The position numbers and the translations under genes are program-made. Positions 10,152-21,083 of a stretch of DNA of 23,404 nt are shown here, one piece after another. The notes beneath the pieces are model-generated. The model did not search any database. It was not told the DNA's origin and was given only the letters and a program-made list of their open reading frames with translations. This DNA is from Phallusia fumigata (Eukaryota > Chordata > Ascidiacea > Phlebobranchia > Ascidiidae): assembly GCA_008931825.1 (NCBI GenBank), contig QXVZ01027547.1, positions 1 to 23,404 on the forward strand, read 5' to 3'. Numbering within the stretch: the first letter of the stretch is position 1; every line of letters starts with the position of its first letter.

Positions 10152-10431
10152 GTAACCTTGGTTCTAGAAAATGTATAGTTTTGCAATCAGTTGTTTAACA
10201 ATTTAGTTGATTGCTTTTTTTTCATGGAAGAGTTTGAGTCAGTGGTAAAAAAGGATGTACATTCTGTATGTAGAATATTTGGTTGAAAATACTTATGTTG
10301 AATAATCCATGCTTCAATTGGTGTAAGCAAATGTCTGCTCAACAAAAACAGAACCACAATCTAATATATACCTTGCTATGCACTGTTCGAAACATCATGT
10401 TTAAAGTAAATTAATGTTTTTGTTTTGCTAG

Positions 10432-10509
10432 GACATGAGAAAGCATGTTGTGAAGAACTTATTGGATACTGAAGGTTCTTATGTGAAATCGCTAAGGATA
10501 TTGTATGAA
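10432..10509 (+). CDS. ARHGEF17: ARHGEF17-like exon 2, start of the DH domain
   Basis: Twenty-six codons (residues 1228-1253), phase 0 at both ends, with acceptor TTTGCTAG and donor GTAAGT. The exon begins DMRKHVVKNLLDTEG and continues SYVKSLRILYE. It carries DH conserved region 1 (the T-E-x-x-Y-V pattern, Glu1241 and Tyr1244), whose Glu contacts switch I of the Rho GTPase in known DH structures. The opening DMRKHV also begins the DH domain of vertebrate ARHGEF17 as I remember it. Introns 1 (280 bp) and 2 (125 bp) are very short. Confidence 0.92.
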
Positions 10510-10634
10510 GTAAGTAAACCTGATTGCAAAATTTTGCCAAAACCTGGACTGTTTTTATAGTTGGCTACCTTAACCCATACAATACTTGCCAATGATTGGT
10601 AGTCGTCCATGCGTTATATTTTCCTGCTGTGTAG

Positions 10635-10820
10635 ACGTACCTTACACCGCTGAAACGTCCCGAAAATCACAACATCTGTGAGCCTCGCCATGTGGACATA
10701 ATATTCTTTCAAATTCCTGAAATCCTGCAGCACCATCAGAGGTTTTACGCCAATGTGCGTGATTGCTATCAAAACTGGGATCCGCAATACGTGAAAATGG
10801 GAGATGTTTTCCTGCAATCG
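10635..10820 (+). CDS. ARHGEF17: ARHGEF17-like exon 3, DH domain helices
   Basis: Sixty-two codons (residues 1254-1315), phase 0 at both ends, with acceptor CTGTGTAG and donor GTAAGT. It starts TYLTPLKRPENHNIC and includes DIIFFQIPEILQHHQRF and a closing MGDVFLQS. This is the usual second block of a DH domain: the P-L linker, the F-x-x-I-P-E-I-L helix, then a helix ending in G-x-x-F. It resembles human ARHGEF17 more than other Dbl-family members I can recall. The second haplotype copy at 11704 encodes the same protein. Confidence 0.92.
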
Positions 10821-11214
10821 GTAAGTGCTAATGACGGCTTCTTTTTTGCCGAAGAATGAGAACTTTGTGTGTGCTTTTCATAAGCATTCGAGCTACAAGC
10901 ACTGTTTTATCATGAAATTTGTTTACACTGACAATATGCAAGCTGTTTGAACTTACTCAAACGGTTGTATCTAATTCCAAAGCTTCTTTAGACGATAAAC
11001 GTTTCTATCGACAAACGCCTGCAAGCTGCTTTATTCTTTTAAATTGATAACGTCGGCTTAACAACTTGGTTTTTTAATGTTTAATTGCGCATTGTTACGT
11101 CATATGGTAATGCGATAAACAGGCACCTTGTTGCTTTGGACCAGGTGGAAAGTGTGGCTGTTAGTCACATGTTTTAACAACTCACAAACTGTCTGGTTGA
11201 ATGGCTACTGGCGA

Positions 11215-11215
11215 N
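11215..11215. other. Assembly joint (single N)
   Basis: The sequence to the left ends ATGGCTACTGGCGA, and the same sequence occurs again at 12261-12274, continuing into new DNA. The sequence to the right restarts at ATCAG, the last bases of exon 1. Contig ends from two haplotypes have been placed side by side. Confidence 0.92.
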
Positions 11216-11499
11216 ATCAGGTAACCTTGGTTCTAGAAAATGTATAGTTTTGCAATCAGTTGTTTAACAATTTAGTTGATTGCTTTTTTTTCATGGAAGA
11301 GTTTGAGTCAGTGGTAAAAAAGGATGTACATTCTGTATGTAGAATATTTGGTTGAAAATACTTTTGTTGAATAATCCATGCTTCAATTGGTGTAAGCAAA
11401 TGTCTGCTCAACAAAAACATCACCACAATCTAATATATACCTTGCTATGCACTGTTTGAAACATCATGTTTAAAGTAAATTAATGTTTTTGTTTTACAG

Positions 11500-11577
11500 G
11501 ACATGAGAAAGCATGTTGTGAAGAACTTATTGGATACTGAAGGTTCTTATGTGAAATCGCTAAGGATATTGTATGAA
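11500..11577 (+). CDS. ARHGEF17: ARHGEF17-like exon 2, second haplotype copy
   Basis: The coding bases are identical to 10432-10509. The acceptor differs: GTTTTACAG here, GTTTTGCTAG in the other copy. Only one of the two copies should be used in a gene model. Keeping both would insert an artificial repeat of the DH start. Confidence 0.88.
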
Positions 11578-11703
11578 GTAAGTAAACCTGATTGCAAAAT
11601 TTTGCCAAAACCTGGACTGTTTTTATAGTTGGCTACATTAACCCATACAATACTTGCCAATGATTGGTAAGTCGTCCGTGCGTTATATTTTCCTGCTGTG
11701 TAG

Positions 11704-11889
11704 ACGTACCTTACACCGTTGAAACGTCCCGAAAATCACAACATCTGTGAGCCTCGCCATGTGGACATAATATTCTTTCAAATTCCTGAAATCCTGCAGC
11801 ACCATCAGAGGTTTTACGCCAATGTGCGTGATTGCTATCAAAACTGGGATCCGCAATACGTAAAAATGGGAGATGTTTTCCTGCAATCG
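11704..11889 (+). CDS. ARHGEF17: ARHGEF17-like exon 3, second haplotype copy
   Basis: It encodes the same 62 residues as 10635-10820. I see two silent third-base changes (CTG/TTG Leu near the start, GTG/GTA Val near the end). The donor GTAAGT is kept. This copy is continuous with the intron that leads to exon 4. Confidence 0.88.
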
Positions 11890-14800
11890 GTAAGTCCTAA
11901 TGACGGCTCCTTTTTTGCCGAACTCTGCGTGTGGTTTTCATAAGCATTCGAGCTACAAGCACTGTTTTATCATGAAATTTGTTCACACTGACAATATGCA
12001 AGCTGTTTGAACTTACTCAAACGGTTGTATCTAATTCCAAAGCTTCTTTAGACGATAAACGTTTCTATCGACAAACGCCTACAGACTGCTTTATTCTTTT
12101 AAATTGATAACGTCGGCTTAACAACTTAGTTTTTTAATGTTTAATTGCGCATTGTTACGTCATATGGTAATGCGATAAACAGGCACCTTGTTGCTTTGGA
12201 CCAGGTGGAAAGTGTGGCTGTTAGTCACATGTTTTAACAACTCACAAACTGTCTGGTTGAATGGCTACTGGCGATAGTGGTGCAACAACTTAAGCTTTGT
12301 GGTTATGTACTCAGATTTTTAATTTCCCATGTGTAGTAGTTTGTAGACTCCCATCGACTTTAATAGCAAGACGTATCTGCGTAACTTTCAAACGTTAAAT
12401 ATTCCCTGTAGGCTGTGTACACATGTCTAGTGTTTTATTGGGTGAAAGGTTCTTATTAATGATTTATTAGTTATATCCCTTTGTTGAAAATGAATTGCGT
12501 ATCTAGCCATACTTATTTGCACCAGTTGTAAAGGTGAATAAGGTTTATCGGGTGAAATTGAGCGTCCTTGATTGTACTCAGTCACTCGCACAGTGGTTTC
12601 TGTTGTAGGTTTGTTGACGCTTGTAAAAAATCATTACCCAGGAGTGACGAATACACCACAAAGCTACCATTCAGGTTCGGGACAACAGTCAATATTTTAA
12701 GTTCGATTGTCAGGGACTTTTCGCCGCCACGAACAATCGAGCCTTTTCACCTTCGAAAATAACCCATCGACTAGCCACTTCATTGTATCTCGCCAGTATT
12801 TGTTCTGTTTGCTTGCACAGTTGTTAAAGATGCCGTAAACATCACATCGTTATAGTCCTCGTTCGATTTCCGTCGCCACTGCTACAGCACAGTTATGCAA
12901 CGCAAAATCAAGTCGGTGCAAAAAGGGTGTTGTGTGTGTTTCGGGTTGTTGCAGGGCTGATCCCGCACCACTCAAAGCCTTTCGTGCGTTCGAAGTTGCC
13001 TGAAGGGCCCTCAGGGTATGTTAGAAACGCTCGGCTGATCGCGGTTTAAATCTGCCCTTTGTTCCGTCGCTCGATCAGCTCACCGCACTGTAACACTGGG
13101 ACTGGGACAGCTGCCCGCCTGTTAATTTACCGCGCTCTTGGGGAGGTTTGTTCCTCGTCATACTTACGCTATATTTTCTTTGTCCTAAAAAGCAAGGTTT
13201 TTACTTTCTTTTATGTTTCTTTTTCGTTCTTTCTGGAGCCCAATTTGTCAAAAGGTATTGGGAGCAAACGTTTTTATCCCTATACTCCGACTTTCAAACA
13301 ATTTTTGGAAACATAGTTTGACGTGAGTCGTCTTTTCTGATATTTGGCGTTGTTATATGTCGTCTTAGCAACTAACCAGGTATTATCTTTTCGCGGAACC
13401 AACGGGAATTATCTCCAGTGTTCCATACCTCATACAATGGCATGACGTAACGCTTAACTTCACGGCATGGGTAGAGTACACACTGCGAGGTTTACAAATT
13501 AAGTGAGGAATTCCATGCTTGTAAGTTTCTAGTGACATGGCGCTGGCGGTCGTCCTTCCGTGACACAGCACAGGCGCCGCGATGAAACAAAGACTAATGG
13601 GGTTTACTGAAAACGGGTACGCATGCCACTGTTGTGGGCCAGATCCGCAAACAGTTACGGTAACGGAGTGAAGCGAGAGAGTGCTTTGCCGTAGTTGTTT
13701 TGTGTGCATACGCCGTGACTCAGAACTGCAGTCGGACAGGTGAAAATTCCTCGCGTGCCTCGAAGCGTCCGAAAATATTTGAGGACATGCTGTGTTATAC
13801 AGCGAGCATCACGCCACTCGTCGCAATCAGGAAACGTTACATACAAACCGCTGTCACCTGTAATTGGCCCATCGCTATTGTTCAGTGCTTGGCCGAAGGT
13901 GCCCTTTACCGCGTTCGTATCTTGAACAGATTCAGTTTTTTCCACTCTGTCGCTGCTGGCATTTGGTGAACTTTGCGATTCATCGAAGCATATCGCCGCG
14001 CGTGACCAATAGCTTACAGGATTTACAAACATCGCCCTTCAACCGAATTTGTAAAGCTTAGCGTGCTTTAGGATTATCTCCATTCTGGCCCTGAAGAAAC
14101 GGATCGTCCCTGTTTGGAAGGTCAATTGCCCTTGGTGCATGGCAATTAGAAAATGTCACCACCTCCTCAGGCGCGTAATGTTCCATACTGCATGGAAATT
14201 GACCATCAAGCGAAACATTTTAACGTTTATTGACAGTGTGAGGTTAAAAAACTATAATTTTGAATTAGTTTGAAATTTTAAAGTGGGGAATGTGTGTTAT
14301 TGTAACACAAACTTCGCGGCTGATTGTGATGAAGGCTGTGGGTTTGTGACTTTTGACCAGATTTTTCTACTTCAACAAAATGAACATGTCTTCGGTTTCA
14401 CGCATTCCGGTGCTGGATAATTGGTCCGTAATTCCGACGGCGTTTGGTTTAATTACCGTCGCGAAATTACCATGCGCTGGTTGGTTTTCCGCGGGCGCGG
14501 GAAAGGCGTAAAGCCTGATGCCTGCCAGCAGTTCGCCCTTGCCTCGTACACCTAAAGTCTTTGCGGACGGATACGGAGCTTCGTGGTTGCGGAAACCGAA
14601 GCCTGCTTCAAGCACAGCAAACGCGCGATCGTGACGTTTCCTTAGCACCGACAGTTGTGCGTCGACCGCGATCGATCAAATCCCAATTACGCGAATTCTA
14701 TTGCCAGCGGTGCGAAACAACCAGCAAATTGTAAGTCGTGTGCTGTGAGTTGGCTTTAAAACACGTCTCGGCCTAGTTTGCTTACCAGGGTGGGGTACAG

Positions 14801-15069
14801 CGTGGCGAAGCCAGGGATCATCTCTTTATGAGGTGGAGTAATGAAGCTTAACGGTGAAGTAACGCTGTCCGTCGTACTCGGGTCAATATTGACTCTTTGC
14901 CGTGAGAGCAATCGCACTGGGCCTCAGCAAAAACGAGGCCAAACTTTTTTGTTCACCGGATAGCCTTTTGTGAATCTAAAGGGGCCAAACGCGCGATGCA
15001 GCCCCGGGATCTGACAATAATCCAACCCCGTCAGATTTGCAGCTCACCGGTATATACTTGTTATTCGAT

Positions 15070-15704
15070 TGACGTCACACTTGCATTAACCTTGTCTCTT
15101 CACTGAGTCTAGGTGACGTGCGCACTGCATTAGACAAGGCCGAGGTTCAAATTGTGACCAAAAACGTACATGGGATGTTTTTGTTTTTCCCCGGTCCTTC
15201 CTGCCCGCCACCCCGTTGCCACGTCAACTGTGACGTAAAGTGGTAAATGTGTCATTCTGTGGCGAATATTAGGTCCTGTGACATAGACTTGGTGATCTAG
15301 GTTTAAACGCATGGAACCAACCATAGCTCGATTTGATCCCGGATTTTTTCTCGTGGCGTTTTACACTAAGCAGATATAATTTTTCTCTATACCCTGCGTG
15401 CAATGCGAAAATTGCGCCTCATTCGAGTCACGATGTTGCGAAAACCCGCCACGAATAACATCGCTTTCGTAAACGATCAGGGATATCGATTCAGATGTGG
15501 TTTAAAAACGTGACGTGGCCTTAGCCTTCGGCGACCATAGCTCGGTTATTGACCAAGGAGCTTCATTTGCCGAACGCGTGCCAGGCCTAATCCCTTATCG
15601 CTACCGACAACTATTAACTTGCCGATAGGATTTCTGTCATGTTGTAGGATCGTCGTCGAGTCGCCTGTCCAGTGGCCGCTTAACATTCCCGCAATTCGAC
15701 GTCA
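15070..15704. promoter_or_regulatory. Cluster of CRE-type TGACGT sites
   Basis: Six sites lie in 635 bp: a full palindrome TGACGTCA at 15070-15077, TGACGT at 15114, the inverted pair ACGTCA (15221-15226) and TGACGT (15231-15236) separated by four bases, TGACGT at 15511 and ACGTCA at 15699. About 0.3 would be expected by chance for random equal-base sequence of this length. Such sites bind CREB/ATF-family bZIP factors. The function here (intronic enhancer or promoter) is inferred. Confidence 0.35.
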
Positions 15705-15783
15705 CTCCTCTTATATCTGACCTAATCGTATCACTCGGCTGTTGCAACGACAACCTGAAATCCGCTTATCGTCAGTGTTGCTT

Positions 15784-15829
15784 TATAAATACCTAACGCG
15801 GGCGTGATTGCCCGACCGTGGTGGGCAAT
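15784..15829 (+). promoter_or_regulatory. TATA-like box with downstream dyad, possible internal promoter
   Basis: TATAAA lies at 15784-15789, 80 bp after the last CRE site. A 7-bp perfect inverted repeat (ATTGCCC 15807-15813, GGGCAAT 15823-15829) covers the position where initiation would be expected. The first ATG, at 15828, opens only a 46-codon ORF ending at 15968 with no recognisable product. The evidence is positional only. Confidence 0.2.
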
Positions 15830-16554
15830 GTCACTGTTGCAGTGCGTCGTTTATGAGCCTTGTTATGTACACATACCCAACATCAGCAACCTGTCGATGG
15901 TGTTGTGCCAATACTGTACCACCCCGTCAGATCATGGCCGTGTAGGACTACCAGCTTCTGCCAGATAAAACGTTGGTGATCACAACGAGTGTCACTAAAA
16001 TCAAGATTTGAAAAAATCTCTCCAAAACAGGGCACAGAAAGCAAGGCCTGTGATTAAACAAACTATTTGGTTTAGCCCTTGTAAGAGCGTCGCCACGGTA
16101 ACTGGGCGTTATAAGTGGAAACTCAGCGGAGGTTTAAACTTTAACCTTTCCATTTCCCACAGTAAACAGTTCTCATATCCGCTTGACTGTCGTTATCGAA
16201 TACCTTCGATTGTTAGAGCGTTTCGCGAATTCTTTGTAGTTGAGAGCAAAAGTCTCGCCTGATTTTTCTAAAAGTTAAAGATTGAAAGAATATGTTGAAG
16301 TTTAGGTAAAAAAAAGTTGGTGGTCAGGCACAAACGCATCATTTGTAAAAGTTATAGTTAATGAAGCTTTTAGTGGTGCCCTGCAATCATCATTCGTTGC
16401 TGTAAGAGTGATCAATAATTGCTAGCACAGACCGCTGCACGCACGAAGTCGAACGGATTGATTTTGGCGCTTGCGATTCCGTAGCCAATATACGGGATGG
16501 AATTGTAAATAATTCATGCATCAAAGCGATGTGTGTTACGTCACGGTTGGGGAA

Positions 16555-16660
16555 GTCCCTTGCTAATTGTCTTGGGGCTGTTTTCTCCATCTGCAAGTTT
16601 TTACGAGCTTACTTTAAGGCCCGAAACACGGTGTGTGTTGTTAGACTGCCCAGTGTCAGG
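16555..16660. repeat. Third haplotype overlap, left copy
   Basis: This 106-bp segment recurs at 16662-16793 directly after the N. Outside one 6-to-34-base replacement, a two-base GT difference and one substitution, the copies agree. Confidence 0.88.
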
Positions 16661-16661
16661 N
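16661..16661. other. Assembly joint (single N)
   Basis: Third and last N. As at 2244 and 11215, the sequence after it repeats what came before it, so contigs of two haplotypes overlap here without being merged. Confidence 0.9.
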
Positions 16662-16793
16662 GTCCCTTGCTAATTGTCTTGGGGCTGTTTTTAATTTAAT
16701 TGAAAATTCGTAAGACCAGCTTCACCTGCAAGTTTTCACGAGCTTACTTTAAGGCCCGAAACACGGTGTGTTGTTAGACTGCCCAGTGTCAGG
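16662..16793. repeat. Third haplotype overlap, right copy
   Basis: This 132-bp copy of 16555-16660 carries an AT-rich block of 34 bases after GGGGCTGTTTT where the left copy has six bases. It links the left contig (exons 2-3) to the right contig (exon 4), so the placement of exon 4 downstream is supported by real overlap. Confidence 0.88.
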
Positions 16794-19700
16794 CATCGTG
16801 GCCCCCAGGTACAGACTTTCAATGTGGAAGTTAACCGGTTTTCCTTAAAATCACAACTTAGCCTACACGTCACTGCAGCTTTGTGTTGTGTTTACTTAGC
16901 GATGCTAATTCGGTTTAGCGACGGACAAAAGGCTCGGACTTGATGCGTCCGAACTGCGGTGATTCCCGCTCCGATGGGCACGTCTGGTCTAGAAGTGTTT
17001 TGTTGTGACTACGCCGTCTTCCACCCTTTACACCATTGCTGTGTATGTCAATTTATGGCACCCTATTTTTGTACTATGGCCAGAAACCATGCACAGGGTT
17101 AACAAAAAACAACTCCGTTCAGCAATTTGCTAAAATCGCTGTTGGCCATCACGTTTGAAAGTACTTTTAGTGCATTATCTTGGATGGACAAAGCACTTAC
17201 GTCCATTATATTGATCAGTTTTAAAAGTGCATTTGCCACACAGGGCCAGGGCCGTGTGGATTAACAGCTTTGTAGGGGAAGCTTCGAAAATTCATCATCG
17301 ATTGTTTCCCAGTAGCCTCCTCATCATCAGCTGATCGAAGTTACTGGCAGTTGCGCTAATTTGTTTTTGGGGTAATGCTAAATTTAGCCTGTTGCGACCT
17401 TGTTTTGCTGTGAAAACGATACAGCATGTAGACGAACAAAAACCTAAACCTAAACGGTGAAGACATTGTTTTCGGCTTGTGTATTATGAAAACATTTTTT
17501 ACTATTGAATCACGTCTCTAGGCTCAAGCATTTTTATCGTGCTTACGCTTTGTGATTGGTACAACATTTTCCTTGTTTGGAAACACATTGCCTTTGCGAA
17601 TGCTGCATCACGATCACAGAAAAGGGGTTCATGACTATAGGGGGGCTTCAAACGGTTTAGTTGGCATTAGTGGTTAGTCACTTTACAACACCGATATAGG
17701 CAATTTCAACAAGCTCATTTTTTTGCTAAAGCCGTGCTGGAATTTGATAGGGGATAAATCGCAGACATTGGCGCGACCACCTGTGAGACGACGACCCCCG
17801 CACTCGAAAGCCTAGTCTTGCAGCGTGTTTGAAACGCAAAGTGTTGCCTGACGTGCGATATTGCAGACGTGGCATATCTGTCAAAAACAAATCGACCCGT
17901 TCGCGCGGCGAAGCTCCAAACCAAGCGAAGTGGGTCAATATGCGCTCGATCATCGCCCTCTAGGATTTTCTGAACTTCTGAAATTGTACTCCTTCTTTGA
18001 CGTACAAAGGGGCTCTCCCCCGCCGACGGTAAATATTTTCCTCGATTAGAAACACATAACAGTCGCATTTTCAAGGGGATATCGTCACAGAGCATTGCTA
18101 TCAATTCCCATGGGTGATAAATTGAATTGGTTATTTTTGGACTCCTTGCATGTTTAATGAATGCGCGTCAGCTGCCAAAAAAGCAGTATATGTTCCTATA
18201 AATCAACCTGCTGTTGAGCAATGGCCAATACTAAGCCCTCTCTGCTGCCCGTAGCGCTTTCACCAGGGGTCATGTGAAACTTTTGCGCCAAGCGACGACG
18301 CTTGGGAAGCGCCTCGCGCCTGAGCAGTCGAGCACGCAAGTTCAAAGCAGTCAGTAATTTTCGCACGACGATCACATGCTGCTCTCTTGCCGCTGGAAGT
18401 CGAGCCTGTGGCTTAACTCGCTGATCGCCGGCTCCTACTCTCTATCGCGTAACCTTAACTTGGCTAATTGGGACCCGCGCGTCAAACTGATGAAATCGAG
18501 CCAACGATTCTTGCGCTGCTCGCTCCCAAGGATAAAAGTTGCTGTAGTTAATCTGCGAAAGAACGTTGCTGCATTGTAAAGCATCTGATACTGAGAATGT
18601 CTTTACTTTTAATTTATTTTGTGTCAACTTATCGCCATACGATACAAGCCACATTTATTATTTTTCCATAAGCGGAATTCGAGATGTGTTTTCAGTTTTA
18701 TTTATTACCGGTTACCGTCCCGTGGCGTTACCACCTTTGGACACAGACTAACACCATGTGTACATACGGATGACCCGACCGAGGTTCATTGACCCAGAGG
18801 TCTCCATCAGTCTGTTCGTCAACGTGTCGGGCGGACCTTCGACATTCCAGTATTGCTCCGAATGCCGCGCAGTCAAACTGATGGATCACTCGTTCGGGTC
18901 TATTGTGTTCTCTGTGCAGACACCCAGCCTGCTGGTCTGCGCCTGAGCTCTCCAGCCAGCCCTGATAAGACCTATTTATCTTTGGCTGTGCAATTGCGCA
19001 GGTGCGTGTGCCCGCCGTTCGTATCTTGCCAAACAATGCCAGCTCCATCATTCAGCCTTGATCGCAAACCAGATTTCGTCTTCCATCCGACGCTCGATCT
19101 TCGCGAAACAGCGCCCGACAATGAACACTGCTGGTGGATACGAACTCTAAACTTCTTATCTACGATCTGTTTAATGCCCGAGCCTTGCGTAAACAGACGT
19201 ACCTTATCTGACGTAAGCGGATTAAAGGAAAAATTAGGGCGAAGGTGTGAACAGGTCAATGATAAATGTGAATCTGCTGCATTCAATCTTTAAGCAAATT
19301 TAGGAAACGGAATAATCGATTGTGGCTGTTGTCATTCTCACTGCTAGCTATTTGGGTGACCCAACAACATCTACCTAACCATTTAAATGCAGGCTGTAAT
19401 GTAGAACATTGTATCGCTGCAGTACATTCTGCTAGAAATCTATCACACAGAATTGCGTCAGCATAGTTTTCGATTTGGGACGAAGTCAATTGCCAGGGGT
19501 GATTTAGATGACTGTTTCTGGGGCCTATCATCTCACTTGACCAAGGGTCCACTTCGACCGCCAATAAATTACGTTTATCCTTGAAAGATCGTCAGAGTCG
19601 TCGGTAGGTCCTTGGATCAAAGTCACTTTCAACTTCTGTTGTCTCTCGTTGGCTTGCGACGTTTGCTTTTCGTGATTTACGGCTTTGGCCGATGACCGCT

Positions 19701-20157
19701 TTGTGTCTACCGTCAGTGTGCGCACATTCTTCATTTAGTGGCGTTCAGTATTTGGAAGATTGTTTCAATACCAATATTTAACTTTGCCTAGGAAGACAGT
19801 CAGCAGAATTTCGATGGCTTACCATTTTGATGTGGTCAAAACTTTTTTATCTTTTTTTGGTACTTTCAGGAACATTTACAAATGTCCATCTACACAAAAA
19901 ACATTTGAAAGGTTCAGAAACTGAACGACGTGGCAAATCGTTACCAATTGTGTGATTTTTTCACTTCACTTTAAAGCCTAAATCGCAGTGTAAGGTGCAA
20001 TGCTTGTTTCAGTTCAGTGTAAATATTTGATACCTTAAATGCACCCACAAAAACAAGTTGAACTTTTTATTCATACTGGCGGTTCTCTGTTCTTACTCAC
20101 AACGAGTCAAACAAAGTGGCACATTCTCAGGAAATCAGACGGACGGAAGTGCATGTT

Positions 20158-20189
20158 AGCTTTAGCACAAACTTTAGCTTTAGCACAAA
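20158..20189. repeat. Short tandem duplication, 18-bp period
   Basis: AGCTTTAGCACAAA occurs at 20158-20171 and again at 20176-20189. A minor local duplication inside the intron. Confidence 0.6.
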
Positions 20190-21070
20190 AAGTGTGTCTA
20201 TTGTCGGGCGAGCGACGACGGAATAGTCAAAGCACCGGCCATCACATTCCAATGCACAGCAGTCGACCTGCTGGCCGAGTTCGCCAACGTCACCCAGTGT
20301 TGCCCGACACCCGCCACGACTTTAATGTACGGTATGCACGCGACGCTCGAGTAACCTCCTTCTGCGTAAACACCATGCCTACGCGCGTAGCCTTGGTGGA
20401 GAAGGGGTCTCCGTGAGCTAGACACTCCCTTATTCGGGTGCGGGCGGCGTTGAATTAGACCAGTTGAATCAGGTTCGCCGACCTAGAGTGCTGTTTGTTT
20501 GGGGATGTTGGCCGCAGGGCACGGCCGTCGTCGCCGAGTCAACAATAACTCGTGCCCAGCCATGTGTAGGCCTTAGGTCCAGGGCACTCTCAAGTGTTTG
20601 CCTGTCGCGACAGCCGTTAAGAACTGGGACACAGCTCATCTGTTCCCATAGGCACCTGTTCTTCGACGATAACGCCCTTCTCTATTTGTCTCTGGGGTGT
20701 TGAGCAAACATCAATTTTACCTGGAACTGCATGCCAGGAAACGCGTATCTATGTGGGGCGGTTTTTTTTTACCTCTGTGTAATGAAGGGGAATTTTGTTT
20801 GTGCGTCTGACTAGAAAGTTCTGGTACGATCATTAATACATATCTGGCCTTTGCGTTCAGTCACTTGCTATTGACCCATACCCCGTTTGTGTATCTCAGT
20901 TTTCCATACAATGTGCCGTTTTTTCGGAGTACAAGGCGCATTTTGATGATTAAAGTTCTTCTTGGTGACTCGTCGAAAGCTAAACGAAAAATCATTGTGC
21001 TTATTGTTTGTCGATTAGATGAAAATGGCGCCGTGCCACTGTCGCCGTACTTGGTTTTATGGCCCCGGAA

Positions 21071-21083
21071 ACACACACACACA
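21071..21083. repeat. Short (AC)n tract
   Basis: Thirteen bases of perfect AC alternation; a minimal microsatellite. Confidence 0.5.

Larger units (their letters stand above)
10147..11214. repeat. Haplotype copy 1 of the GEF exon 2-3 region
   Basis: This 1068-bp segment is repeated as 11216-12274 (1059 bp) and stops at the N at 11215. It contains the end of exon 1, introns 1 and 2, and exons 2 and 3. It is continuous with exon 1, so it belongs to the same haplotype contig. Confidence 0.92.
11216..12274. repeat. Haplotype copy 2 of the GEF exon 2-3 region
   Basis: Partner of 10147-11214. It starts with the last few bases of exon 1 and lacks the rest of it, then continues past 12274 into the long intron 3. 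Differences are scattered substitutions and small indels, mostly in introns and just after exon 3. Confidence 0.92.
12275..16554. other. First part of GEF intron 3, no gene found
   Basis: From about 12.5 kb the sequence becomes CpG-rich; I count about 55 CpG in 14401-15000. ORFs of up to about 125 codons occur on both strands (for example 13655-14032 minus), but they overlap one another and have no recognisable domain or splice structure, so I treat them as chance. No tRNA or transposon was recognised. The CRE cluster and TATA-like box are listed separately. Confidence 0.6.

Noticed and set aside
10147-12274. Mutually exclusive alternative DH exons
   Set aside because: The two copies encode identical residues and sit on either side of an N with duplicated introns, which fits haplotype redundancy and not exon diversification.
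17436-17457. Two CCTAAA units resembling telomeric repeat
   Set aside because: Only two imperfectly bounded units; expected by chance.
18758-19293. Overlapping ORFs on both strands around 18.7-19.3 kb, one with a protein-like start (RFIDPEVSISLFVNVSGGP)
   Set aside because: No family recognised, no consistent splice sites, and ORFs of similar length on the opposite strand. A faint resemblance to a frame near 20230-20340 (shared TFQ and AV-x-L) is too weak to claim paralogy.
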